Below, piece after piece: positions 26,696 through 35,365 of a stretch of 64,000 nt of DNA; the first letter of the stretch is position 1, and the number at the start of each line of letters is the position of its first letter. Source of the stretch: Lactiplantibacillus xiangfangensis (GTDB taxonomy: Bacteria; Bacillota; Bacilli; Lactobacillales; Lactobacillaceae); assembly GCF_001438845.1 (NCBI RefSeq), contig NZ_JQCL01000074.1, positions 166,327 through 230,326 on the forward strand, written 5' to 3'. A program made the position numbers and the translations under genes. The notes beneath the pieces are model-generated. The model did no database searches, was not told the origin of the DNA, and saw nothing but the letters and a program-made list of their open reading frames with translations.

Positions 26696-26734
26696 TCAGC
26701 ACCAACTCACATTGTTATAGAAAGAGGATTCCTT

Positions 26735-28900
26735 ATGAGCTTAAAAGACTTAAAAGACGTCACGTATTATGATCTGAACAATGAAATCAATATTCCCGTC
26801 AACAATCAGATTCCATTGAACAAGGATAAAGAAGCCCTAGCCGCATTCTTGGAACAAAACGTTGAACCTAACACGAAAAAGTTTGCCAGCTTACGGGACC
26901 GATTTGACTACCTCGAAACCCATGACTACTTAGAAATGGACGCCATTAATAAGTATGACTTTAGCTTCATTGAAAAGTTATACGACTACTTAAAATCGCA
27001 AGACTTCCACTTTAAGACTTTCATGGCCGCTTATAAATTTTACGCCCAATACGCGTTAAAGACCGATGATGGTGACTATTACTTGGAAAACTTCATTGAC
27101 CGCGTGGCAATGAACGCCCTCTACTTTTCAGACGGCAACGAAGACCTTGCAATGGCTTTAGCAGATGAGATTATTCACCAACGTTACCAACCAGCAACCC
27201 CTAGTTTCTTAAACGCGGGGCGCGCTCGGCGGGGTGAACTCATTTCCTGTTTCTTGATTCAGTCGACCGACGACATGAACTCGATTGGCCGCACGATCAA
27301 TTCTGCCTTACAACTTTCCCGAATCGGTGGCGGAGTTGGGATCAACCTCAGCAACTTACGGGGGGCGGGTGACCCCATCAAGCATATCGACGGGGCTGCC
27401 AGTGGTGTCGTGCCCGTCATGAAGTTACTCGAAGACAGTTTCTCATATTCTAACCAATTAGGACAACGCCAAGGTGCCGGGGTCGTTTACCTCAGCGTCT
27501 TCCATCCAGACATCATCGCCTTCCTCTCTGCTAAGAAGGAAAACGCGGATGAAAAGATTCGTTTAAAGACGTTGTCCCTCGGCGTCACCGTACCTGATAA
27601 GTTCTACGAATTAGTCAAGGCCGACGCTGACATGTACCTCTTCAGTCCTTACGGGGTTGAACGGGAATACGGCGTGCCATTCTCCTACGTTGATATTTCT
27701 AAGGAATATGACAACATGGTCAAGAATCCCAATATCCGGAAGACCAAGCTCAAGGCACGTGACTTGGAAAACGAAATCAGTAAACTGCAACAAGAATCCG
27801 GTTATCCTTACGTCATCAACATCGACACGGCCAACCGGGCCAACCCGATTGACGGTAAAATCGTTATGAGTAACCTTTGTTCCGAAGTCATGCAGGTCCA
27901 AACGCCATCCCTCATCGACGACCAACAACAATACGAAAAGTTAGGGACTGACATCAGTTGTAACTTGGGCTCAACCAACATCGTTAACTTGATGACTTCG
28001 CCTAACTTTGGGCATTCTGTTGAAGCGATGGTCCGGGCATTAACTTTTGTAACCGACCATTCTAACGTTGACGTAGTCCCTTCAATTCAAAAGGGGAACC
28101 ACCAAGCACACACCATTGGTTTAGGTGCCATGGGATTGCACGCCTTCTTTGCCAAGAACCAAATGGCTTACGGTAGCAAGGAAGCCGTTGATTTCACCAA
28201 CATTTACTTCCTACTGTTAAACTACTGGACGTTAAAGGCTTCGAATGAAATTGCCCGTGAACGGCACGAAACCTTTGTTAACTTTGAAAAATCGAAGTAC
28301 GCTGACGGTTCTTACTTCGATAAATATATTAATGAAGACTGGCAACCACAGTATGCCAAAACAGCCGACCTTTTCAAGGGAATTTTCATCCCTTCAAAGG
28401 CTGATTGGGAAGCTCTTAAAGCTGCGGTTATGCAAGACGGGTTATATCACCAAAACCGTATGGCCGTAGCCCCCAACGGTTCGATTTCTTACATTAATGA
28501 TACGACTGCCAGCTTGCATCCAATCATTAACCGGGTAGAAGAACGGCAAGAAAAGAAAATTGGTAAAATTTATTATCCCGCTCCATACCTATCTAATGAT
28601 ACAATTGATTACTATAAGTCAGCATACGATACTGACATGCGTAAAGTTATTGATGTTTATGCCGCCGCACAGCAACACGTTGACCAAGGGATGAGCTTAA
28701 CCCTCTTCATGCGTTCAACGATTCCTGCTGGCTTATACGAATGGAAAGACGGCCGCACTAACAAAATGACGACCCGTGACTTAAACATTCTTCGCAACTA
28801 TGCTTACCGCAAAGGAATCAAGTCGATTTACTATATTCGGACCTTTACGGATGATGATGGTGAAGTCGGGGTAAATGAATGTGAAAGCTGCGTAATCTAG
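26735..28900 (+). CDS. nrdE: Class Ib ribonucleoside-diphosphate reductase, large subunit
   Basis: 721 residues. Reduces NDPs to dNDPs under aerobic growth. The substrate-site cysteine lies in LISCFLIQSTDD, the active-site region in NLCSEVMQVQ, and the C-terminal redox pair is CESC in the last six residues. It lacks a long N-terminal ATP cone, as in class Ib. ATG at 26735 follows AGAGGA. nrdF follows 37 bases later. nrdI, usually needed to assemble the manganese cofactor, is not in this cluster. Confidence 0.97.
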   Translation: MSLKDLKDVTYYDLNNEINIPVNNQIPLNKDKEALAAFLEQNVEPNTKKFASLRDRFDYLETHDYLEMDAINKYDFSFIEKLYDYLKSQDFHFKTFMAAYKFYAQYALKTDDGDYYLENFIDRVAMNALYFSDGNEDLAMALADEIIHQRYQPATPSFLNAGRARRGELISCFLIQSTDDMNSIGRTINSALQLSRIGGGVGINLSNLRGAGDPIKHIDGAASGVVPVMKLLEDSFSYSNQLGQRQGAGVVYLSVFHPDIIAFLSAKKENADEKIRLKTLSLGVTVPDKFYELVKADADMYLFSPYGVEREYGVPFSYVDISKEYDNMVKNPNIRKTKLKARDLENEISKLQQESGYPYVINIDTANRANPIDGKIVMSNLCSEVMQVQTPSLIDDQQQYEKLGTDISCNLGSTNIVNLMTSPNFGHSVEAMVRALTFVTDHSNVDVVPSIQKGNHQAHTIGLGAMGLHAFFAKNQMAYGSKEAVDFTNIYFLLLNYWTLKASNEIARERHETFVNFEKSKYADGSYFDKYINEDWQPQYAKTADLFKGIFIPSKADWEALKAAVMQDGLYHQNRMAVAPNGSISYINDTTASLHPIINRVEERQEKKIGKIYYPAPYLSNDTIDYYKSAYDTDMRKVIDVYAAAQQHVDQGMSLTLFMRSTIPAGLYEWKDGRTNKMTTRDLNILRNYAYRKGIKSIYYIRTFTDDDGEVGVNECESCVI

Positions 28901-28936
28901 TAATTTATACCTTAGATCATTAGGAGGATATCAACG

Positions 28937-29962
28937 ATGGCAACAAATTTGGCTTATTACCAAAAATTGCTCAGTAATGGCAACTATAAATCGATTAACT
29001 GGGATCAAGTTTCAGACGCAATCGATAAAAGCACTTGGGAAAAACTAACGGAACAATTCTGGTTAGACACCCGGATTCCAGTTTCAAACGATATGTCCGA
29101 CTGGCGGGCCTTGGACGACGATCACCGTTGGGTAGTTGGACACGTCTTCGGTGGCTTAACGCTACTGGATACCTTACAATCACAAGACGGGTTGCAATCC
29201 CTACGGCGCCACGTCGTAACACCCCATGAAACGGCCGTTTTAAATAACATTCAATTCATGGAATCGGTCCACGCTAAGAGTTATTCAACGATTTTCGAAA
29301 CGCTTAACACGCCGGACGAAATCAATGAAATCTTTGACTGGAGCGACAGCGAAGAATATTTACAAAATAAAGCGCAATGGATTTACAAGTTATATGATAA
29401 CTTGGACGAAGATCCTTTGAAGCAAAAGGTTGCCAACGTCTTCCTTGAAACGTTCTTATTCTACTCTGGTTTCTACACGCCACTTTACTATTTGGGCCAT
29501 AACCAATTACCAAACGTTGCCGAAATCATCAAACTGATTTTACGGGACGAAAGTGTCCACGGTACTTACATTGGTTACAAGTTCCAAATCGGCTTCAAGG
29601 AACGCTCTGAAAAGGAACAGGCCGAATTCAAAGACTGGATGTTCGACTTCCTTTACAAGCTCTATGAGAACGAAGAAAATTACGTTCACTTAGTTTACGA
29701 TCAACTTGGCTGGTCCGACGAAGTTTTAACCTTCAGTCGTTACAATGCCAACAAAGCATTGATGAACTTAGGTCAAGACGCCCTCTTCCCAGATACCGCG
29801 GAAGACGTCAACCCAGTCGTCATGAACGGGATTTCAACCGGGACTTCTAACCATGATTTCTTCTCACAAGTTGGGAATGGTTACCGGTTAGGTCAAGTTG
29901 AAGCCATGCAGGATACCGATTATGATATCGGCGAACCTGATGACGAACGTACTCGCGACTAA
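28937..29962 (+). CDS. nrdF: Class Ib ribonucleoside-diphosphate reductase, radical subunit
   Basis: 341 residues of ferritin-like fold that carries the dimetal-tyrosyl radical cofactor (Mn or Fe). Metal ligands are visible in ESVHAKSYS and RDESVHGTYIGYK. The C-terminus is acidic (DTDYDIGEPDDE), probably the part that docks to NrdE. ATG at 28937 follows AGGAGG. Final gene of nrdHEF, with a strong terminator 11 bases after the stop. Confidence 0.97.
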   Translation: MATNLAYYQKLLSNGNYKSINWDQVSDAIDKSTWEKLTEQFWLDTRIPVSNDMSDWRALDDDHRWVVGHVFGGLTLLDTLQSQDGLQSLRRHVVTPHETAVLNNIQFMESVHAKSYSTIFETLNTPDEINEIFDWSDSEEYLQNKAQWIYKLYDNLDEDPLKQKVANVFLETFLFYSGFYTPLYYLGHNQLPNVAEIIKLILRDESVHGTYIGYKFQIGFKERSEKEQAEFKDWMFDFLYKLYENEENYVHLVYDQLGWSDEVLTFSRYNANKALMNLGQDALFPDTAEDVNPVVMNGISTGTSNHDFFSQVGNGYRLGQVEAMQDTDYDIGEPDDERTRD

Positions 29963-29972
29963 TGATTAAATT

Positions 29973-30005
29973 AAAAATGCGGCCCACTTGTGGTGCCGCA
30001 TTTTT
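29973..30005 (+). terminator. Terminator of nrdHEF
   Basis: AAAAATGCGGC (29973-29983) pairs with GCCGCATTTTT (to 30005) around an inner CCAC/GTGG stem. It lies between nrdF and the LOG gene, both on the plus strand. Confidence 0.92.
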
Positions 30006-30037
30006 GCTAGGTGATTTAATATTGGAGGAATAATTTG

Positions 30038-30613
30038 ATGGCAATTCATAACATTTGTGTTTTTTGTGGCTCGAATTCCGGTTTAGATCCTAAATTTGCA
30101 GATAAAACGACTGAACTTGGCAAGTACTTAGCTGATAACGACTACCAACTAGTCTATGGTGGTGGTAACCACGGGTTGATGGGCAAGGTCGCCACCGCGA
30201 CCCTTGAAAACCACGGCCGCGTCATTGGTATCATCCCGCACTTCTTAATCGAACGTGGCTTAGCACTCACCGACGTTACGACTTTTATCGAAACCAAGAC
30301 GATGACTGAACGCAAAGAGAAAATGCTTCACTTAGCGGACGCGTTTATCGTGCTTCCCGGTGGCTTTGGCACGTTTGAAGAGTTTCTTCAAATGCTTTCC
30401 TGGAGTCAAATGGACATTCACCAGAAGCCAATCGCCCTTTATAATATCGACGGTTTCTACGATGACCTGGTTGCGATGCTCAAGAAGAGTACCACGCTGG
30501 GTTTCGCACCAACAGAAAACATGGACCTGTTTATTGATGGTCATAACCTCGACGACATTTTCACCGGGTTCCGTAATTTCAAACACGTCTTACCACCTAA
30601 GTACACGAATTAA
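30038..30613 (+). CDS. LOG-family nucleotide 5'-monophosphate phosphoribohydrolase
   Basis: 191 residues. The signature PGGFGTFEE and the N-terminal FCGSNSG/VYGGGNHGLMG define the LOG/YvdD family, which hydrolyses cytokinin ribotides or purine nucleotides to free base and ribose 5-phosphate. The natural substrate here is probably a nucleotide such as AMP (inference). ATG at 30038, nine bases after GGAGG, is preferred to the adjoining TTG at 30035. A strong bidirectional terminator follows. Confidence 0.9.
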   Translation: MAIHNICVFCGSNSGLDPKFADKTTELGKYLADNDYQLVYGGGNHGLMGKVATATLENHGRVIGIIPHFLIERGLALTDVTTFIETKTMTERKEKMLHLADAFIVLPGGFGTFEEFLQMLSWSQMDIHQKPIALYNIDGFYDDLVAMLKKSTTLGFAPTENMDLFIDGHNLDDIFTGFRNFKHVLPPKYTN

Positions 30614-30626
30614 GCTCATATAAATC

Positions 30627-30678
30627 AAAATCCACCCACTCTTCAAACGTTAATTTGAAGAATGGGTGGATTTTTTTT
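30627..30678. terminator. Bidirectional terminator between LOG gene and mprF
   Basis: AAAATCCACCCACTCTTCAAA starts the structure; the right arm TTTGAAGAATGGGTGGATTT ends in TTTTTT at 30678. One mismatch in about 19 pairs. Serves convergent genes; the right end touches the mprF stop codon. Confidence 0.93.
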
Positions 30679-33298
30679 AATGTCGTGAACTACTTTGTAA
30701 CCGTTTCGGAACCAAGAACGTCCGGTGATGACTACCGTGTTTGTTGACCCGCGTATTCACAACTTGTAGTAACTGTAAGATTGTAAAGATCAAAGAATTT
30801 CGTTTCCGGTAAGCAATGTACTTCGGTTCCCACTCCGTGACGTACTTTTCTTTGTACGACCGTAGTCCTTGAAACCCGTACAATTGATACCCATATTCAT
30901 AAATCAGATGGGCAATCTTCTCTTGAATGAAACTATAGCGTGAAACGCCTACGCCAGATAACGGTGCCATCCCCATATTGAAGTATTGGTAACCCTGGTC
31001 ACGCGCCTGTTCAAATAAGTGTACGAAGACCGTATCCATAATGCCAGACGGCGCGTCCGTACTGGAACGCATCAAGTCAATCGAAGTCGATTGCTCATTT
31101 CCCTGAGGCATGATGTTGGCAAACGCCACGATTTGATGTTCAGGATTGTAGACCACCGCGATGGGAGCCTGATTTAAATAAGTTTCACTGAAGAAGCCTA
31201 ACGAGAAGCCCTTCTCCGTTTCGCCATTTAACCAGCTATCTGAAACCGCCTTGAGCTCCGCCATGACTTCCTTAGAGAATGGCGGTTGTAACACTTCAAA
31301 CTGATAGTTATCCCGCGTAAACTTGTTCATCAGCGCACGCTCGCCCCGTAGCCGTTTCCCAGCGAGGCTGAAGTCCGCTAACTTCACGTGGCCTTCTTCA
31401 CCAGTCTTGATGAAGTCAAAGCCCATCTCATGCAAATGCATCGTCAAATTTTCGCTAATTTCGTAGAAAACGAGTGAGCAACCATCGCTATCCGCATCGT
31501 CCATCAGCTGTTCCAAAGCTGCTTGTAACTGTTCCTGGTTACCAAATGGTTCACCCATAATAATCAGTTTATCGGCTTTTTTCTGGTATAAGAAGATCAG
31601 TTGATCTTCCCCATCAACCTGATAGTAGTAGGCCAACTTATCATTTAGGTAAGCTAAATGTGAAATCTCATTACCGCCATACGTCGTAATGACCTGCTTG
31701 ACCCGCTGCGCATCCATGGCCTGCCCAATACGGGAATTATGACCAGTCGCAAAGTACCGGTACATCAAGACTAGAATCAGCGCTGCTAAGACTAGCCCGA
31801 TGACCCCAAAGACCCACAGTTTTTGCGAAGGGAAGAACAACGCCTCTGGAACCGCGTGCCGATGGTGAATCTGAGGCGCGTTATAGACCCCCACTATCGT
31901 GTACAAGACAAACGTTACGACATAGACACAAGCGACCCATAGCGTTTGACCCCACGAAAATGATAAGTGGTCACGATAATAAGCGTGTTTGGATAAGACC
32001 ACCACGCCTAAAATAATCACCAAGAAAATGATGAACTTCATTGAGATGGCGTCGTATACCACTAGCCAGCGAATCGTATTTAAAATGGCGACAAATAAGA
32101 CGACCACTGTGGGCCAAAACGCCTTCTTGACCCGTCCCGCAGTTCCAAGGGCGACCCCAATCAATAGGAACGCCATCACGATACTAGTAGCCTGATTAAT
32201 GAAAAAGAAGGTGTACGGATAAAACTGTAGGAACAATTTATTATTATAAGCAAAGTTTGGTACTGTCGACATCAGCAACATCAACAGTCCTGAGGCGTAC
32301 AAGAAGACGGTCAGGGCAAGTTGCGCGAACCGTTGAAGGGCAATCTTTGGAATCCCCTCTAAGCGTTCGTTGAACCGGTGACCGGTGTCGTGCACGAATA
32401 AGGCCAGGCCAATTGCAAACGGAATGATGTAGTAAAACAGCCGGTAGAATAACAACCACGCGACCGCATCCGGCCGGGAGACGCCAACTGCGCCCAAGCC
32501 AAAGATCATGAAAACGTCAAACGACCCGATCCCACCGGGCACCATCGAAACTTCCCCAACAACCGAGGCAATGACGAATAGTGGGACGACCGCCGCAAAA
32601 TCGATTGGTAAGTGCATAAAGTTCCCAATCAATAAGAAAAAGAGGACGCACCCCGTCCATTCACCGAAAGACCCACTCAATAAGCGAACGACGTTACCCA
32701 GTGTCAGACCGTCAAAGAACTCGGAATCGTTGACTCGCGTAAAAATAAAGATGGCTGGGAAGTAGATCGCCCCACCGACTAGCCAGATCCAATAACTCCC
32801 GTACATGCTCCCGATGCCAAAGCCATAGACTAGGACCAGCGAGATCATACAATACAGTGATAAACCTGAAACTAAGAATAGTGCAATTTTTGAAATAGCG
32901 AAGACGATCTGTTTTTTTGTCGCCGCCTTATTATAAAAATTAGCTCGCAGCGAAGCCCCCAGTACGCCGCCGAAACCACCAATGTTTGTAAATGTATTTG
33001 TGATCCACCCGGCCTTAAAAATGTAGCCCAGTGAATAGTGATTTGGTAAAAACTTTGTAATCATGACGTCGTACGTTAACATCGGCGTCACCGCAATGAT
33101 CCCAATCACAACCATACTCAGGAGATGCCACCAACTTTGCGATGCCAGTGCGTTGGCTAATTGTTCGCCACTAACTTCTTTCGCAATCTTGCCGACTTCT
33201 GTGATCACAAATAACAGGACGGAGAAAACGAAGAGCGCTTTAATAATGCCCATTCGTTTATTCAGTACCGCACCCATTTTCTGTAACGCTGCCTTCAA
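30677..33298 (-). CDS. mprF: Phosphatidylglycerol lysyltransferase/flippase MprF
   Basis: 873 residues. The N-terminal two thirds (to about residue 540) is a membrane flippase of roughly 14 helices; the cytoplasmic C-terminal third is the GNAT-like synthase that transfers lysine (or alanine) from aminoacyl-tRNA to phosphatidylglycerol, with the conserved segments FYEISENLTMHLHEMGFDF and RGERALMNKF. It raises surface positive charge and resistance to cationic peptides. TTG at 33298, eight bases after GGGGG, is the best start; TTG 33313 lies on that ribosome binding site. Confidence 0.95.
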   Translation of the reverse strand: MKAALQKMGAVLNKRMGIIKALFVFSVLLFVITEVGKIAKEVSGEQLANALASQSWWHLLSMVVIGIIAVTPMLTYDVMITKFLPNHYSLGYIFKAGWITNTFTNIGGFGGVLGASLRANFYNKAATKKQIVFAISKIALFLVSGLSLYCMISLVLVYGFGIGSMYGSYWIWLVGGAIYFPAIFIFTRVNDSEFFDGLTLGNVVRLLSGSFGEWTGCVLFFLLIGNFMHLPIDFAAVVPLFVIASVVGEVSMVPGGIGSFDVFMIFGLGAVGVSRPDAVAWLLFYRLFYYIIPFAIGLALFVHDTGHRFNERLEGIPKIALQRFAQLALTVFLYASGLLMLLMSTVPNFAYNNKLFLQFYPYTFFFINQATSIVMAFLLIGVALGTAGRVKKAFWPTVVVLFVAILNTIRWLVVYDAISMKFIIFLVIILGVVVLSKHAYYRDHLSFSWGQTLWVACVYVVTFVLYTIVGVYNAPQIHHRHAVPEALFFPSQKLWVFGVIGLVLAALILVLMYRYFATGHNSRIGQAMDAQRVKQVITTYGGNEISHLAYLNDKLAYYYQVDGEDQLIFLYQKKADKLIIMGEPFGNQEQLQAALEQLMDDADSDGCSLVFYEISENLTMHLHEMGFDFIKTGEEGHVKLADFSLAGKRLRGERALMNKFTRDNYQFEVLQPPFSKEVMAELKAVSDSWLNGETEKGFSLGFFSETYLNQAPIAVVYNPEHQIVAFANIMPQGNEQSTSIDLMRSSTDAPSGIMDTVFVHLFEQARDQGYQYFNMGMAPLSGVGVSRYSFIQEKIAHLIYEYGYQLYGFQGLRSYKEKYVTEWEPKYIAYRKRNSLIFTILQLLQVVNTRVNKHGSHHRTFLVPKRLQSSSRH

Positions 33299-33460
33299 AG
33301 CTAATTCCCCCAATAGTTTTAATTGTTCCTATTATCGCAATCTTATCTGATTTATACAACTGTTGACGGGGGTTTTAAGCAGAGCTTAACACGGCTAGTA
33401 CACTGATTTTAATTAATTAAAGTTATAAGCGCTTCATTCTATAATTACGTCAAGCAGTTC

Positions 33461-33489
33461 TTTACCCCACTTTTTCCTTCTTGTATAAT
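33461..33489 (+). promoter_or_regulatory. Promoter of the lipoprotein-nuclease operon
   Basis: TTTACC (33461-33466), 17 bases, perfect TATAAT (33484-33489); the gene starts 33 bases downstream. Confidence 0.7.
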
Positions 33490-33522
33490 TAAAACTAATC
33501 ACATACATAGGGGGAGATTATT

Positions 33523-34143
33523 ATGCATGCTCGAAAAAAGGCACTAACCGTGTTACTAGGACTGGTTTTATTATCTGGTTGTAGTGCGACAACTAGTCAA
33601 AAATCATCAGCCAAGGATACTAGCGTCAAAACGACTTACGTTTCCAAAAGGACTAAGGGGAATCAGAAAGCCTGGGCGACCGCCAAAGCAGAGAGCCAAG
33701 CCTTATCCGAATCCGCTAAGAAACTCAGCGAATCAGAAAGCACGCTGAAAAAAGCGGACGAGCAGGCAAGCTCACAAGCCGCTTCGTTGAGCAGCTCGCA
33801 CGCTGAATCGGTGGAAGCGGTCAAAGCATCCTCGTCATCAGCGGCATCCGTCGCAGCGGAACAATCTGAAGCAGCCTCCAAATCAGAATCAAAATCCGCT
33901 GCCAGCGCAGCCGAAGCTCAGTCAAAGGCAGCGACACAAAGTAGCTCGACCAAGCCCTCGCGCGCCAATAACTTTTCTGGGGACACGGATACTGCTCAAC
34001 AGGGACGGATCATCGGTAACAGCCGTTCTAAAATCTACCACGTCGAGTACGGTCATAATTACCGAATGTCCGGTAAAAACGTCGTGTACTTCAATACGGA
34101 AGCCCAAGCGCAAGCTGCCGGCTACCGTAAGTCACTACGTTAA
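33523..34143 (+). CDS. Surface lipoprotein with C-terminal DNA-entry-nuclease-associated domain
   Basis: 206 residues. Signal peptide with lipobox LLSGC (Cys20), then a long Ser/Ala/Glu/Lys-rich, probably coiled-coil or extended stalk (about 25-150), and a compact C-terminal domain (about 160-206) with IIGNSRSKIYHVEYGHNYRM and NVVYFNTEAQAQAAGYR. This tail resembles the small domain attached to many lactobacillus extracellular nucleases, with its usual cysteines absent. It is 14 bases upstream of the nuclease gene, suggesting joint action at the cell surface. Function not established. Confidence 0.7.
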   Translation: MHARKKALTVLLGLVLLSGCSATTSQKSSAKDTSVKTTYVSKRTKGNQKAWATAKAESQALSESAKKLSESESTLKKADEQASSQAASLSSSHAESVEAVKASSSSAASVAAEQSEAASKSESKSAASAAEAQSKAATQSSSTKPSRANNFSGDTDTAQQGRIIGNSRSKIYHVEYGHNYRMSGKNVVYFNTEAQAQAAGYRKSLR

Positions 34144-34157
34144 GGGGGAGCTTTGAA

Positions 34158-35135
34158 ATGGAAATCATGATGCTACTCGCACTGATCAGTGCGTTAATTT
34201 GGATTGTTTGGCACACTTCTTTACCTTCTCAGCGTCACCGTAAGTTCTGGTTATTAGCGAGTCTCTTACTAGTGACCGTCGCAACACTGGGTGGTTGTGG
34301 CAGTCCAAGTTCTAATGCCGCCGAACCTGAGATCAAGACGGAAACCAAAACGCAGTGGGTTACCGCAACTAACGACAAAAAATTGGCTGCGTTACAGTCA
34401 GCTAATTCCAGTTCGGCTAGCAGTTTAAAAACAGTTGCGACCAATCTCAATAAAGAAGAAAAAAAGGTCAATAAGCAAAAAGACAAGAACCAAGCTGGTG
34501 GTGCCACTAAGGCCACTGCCGCAACAACCGTTAAAGCTGGCAACAACCCTAGTAATGAAAAGTTAGCCGATAAAACCTTTGCTGGCCAACAAACCATTAC
34601 CGTGAATCACAACGCCCCCGCTTTTAGTGCAAGTGACTTATCCACGAGTCAGGGTGCTTGGCAGAAGTACACGGCACTCGATAATTTGAACCGGGTGCGC
34701 GCGGCTAACGCCCTCTTGAACCAATCCTTAATGCCTAAAGCGAAACGTGAAGCGTTACACGTGAATCCGACTGGCTGGCATAACAAACGGATCAATAGCG
34801 GTTGGTTATACAACCGGAGTCATTTAATCGGCTACCAGTTGACTGGTCAAAATAACAACTGGAAAAATTTGATGACCGGGACGCGCACACTTAACGACCC
34901 GGAAATGACCACCTACGAAAACCAAGTGGCTGCTTACCTCAAGGCGAGCCCAAAACACTACGTTCGTTACGAAGTAAAGCCAATCTTCAAAGGTAACGAA
35001 TTGCTGGCGCGCGGAGTTCAGATGCGCGGCCAGTCCGTTGGCGACAACAGTGTTAGCTTCAACGTTTACATTTTCAACGTTCAACCGGGCGTGACCTTAA
35101 ACTATCAAACGGGGACTAGTCGGGTCGGAAAATAA
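34158..35135 (+). CDS. Membrane-anchored DNA/RNA non-specific endonuclease (EndA/DNA-entry type)
   Basis: 325 residues. Two N-terminal hydrophobic segments (about 4-19 and 30-46), the second ending in a lipobox-like TLGGC (Cys47); a Ser/Lys linker to about 135; then a beta-beta-alpha-metal nuclease domain with catalytic His222 in the NRSH motif and a metal-binding Asn in TGTRTLN. Such nucleases degrade extracellular DNA or process DNA during competence uptake. ATG at 34158 follows GGGGGAG. Same operon as the upstream lipoprotein. Confidence 0.87.
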   Translation: MEIMMLLALISALIWIVWHTSLPSQRHRKFWLLASLLLVTVATLGGCGSPSSNAAEPEIKTETKTQWVTATNDKKLAALQSANSSSASSLKTVATNLNKEEKKVNKQKDKNQAGGATKATAATTVKAGNNPSNEKLADKTFAGQQTITVNHNAPAFSASDLSTSQGAWQKYTALDNLNRVRAANALLNQSLMPKAKREALHVNPTGWHNKRINSGWLYNRSHLIGYQLTGQNNNWKNLMTGTRTLNDPEMTTYENQVAAYLKASPKHYVRYEVKPIFKGNELLARGVQMRGQSVGDNSVSFNVYIFNVQPGVTLNYQTGTSRVGK

Positions 35136-35155
35136 GATCATATATTTACATTTGG

Positions 35156-35198
35156 AACTACTGATACAGTGATTTTTGACTGTATTGGTAGTTTTTTT
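35156..35198 (+). terminator. Terminator after the nuclease gene
   Basis: AACTACTGATACAGT (35156-35170) pairs with ACTGTATTGGTAGTT (35179-35193) with one mismatch, followed by a seven-T run. Confidence 0.9.
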
Positions 35199-35212
35199 AT
35201 TTATTTAACTTT

Positions 35213-35269
35213 TTCCTATATATAATAAAGTTTGATAGCGGTTTAAATTCCTTATCGTTCCTATATATA
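35213..35269 (+). repeat. Direct repeat upstream of the Ltp-like gene
   Basis: TTCCTATATATA occurs at 35213-35224 and 35258-35269, 45 bases apart start to start. The first overlaps TATAAT (35221-35226), a possible -10. Each copy could be a promoter element or a regulator site. Confidence 0.4.
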
Positions 35270-35365
35270 CAATCGAATCGAAAGTTGCTAAAATCTACCG
35301 GGCTTAGTATGATTGATTAGCGGGGATGTTTTGATTAAGAAAATAATTCTTTGGAGGAGTATTTC

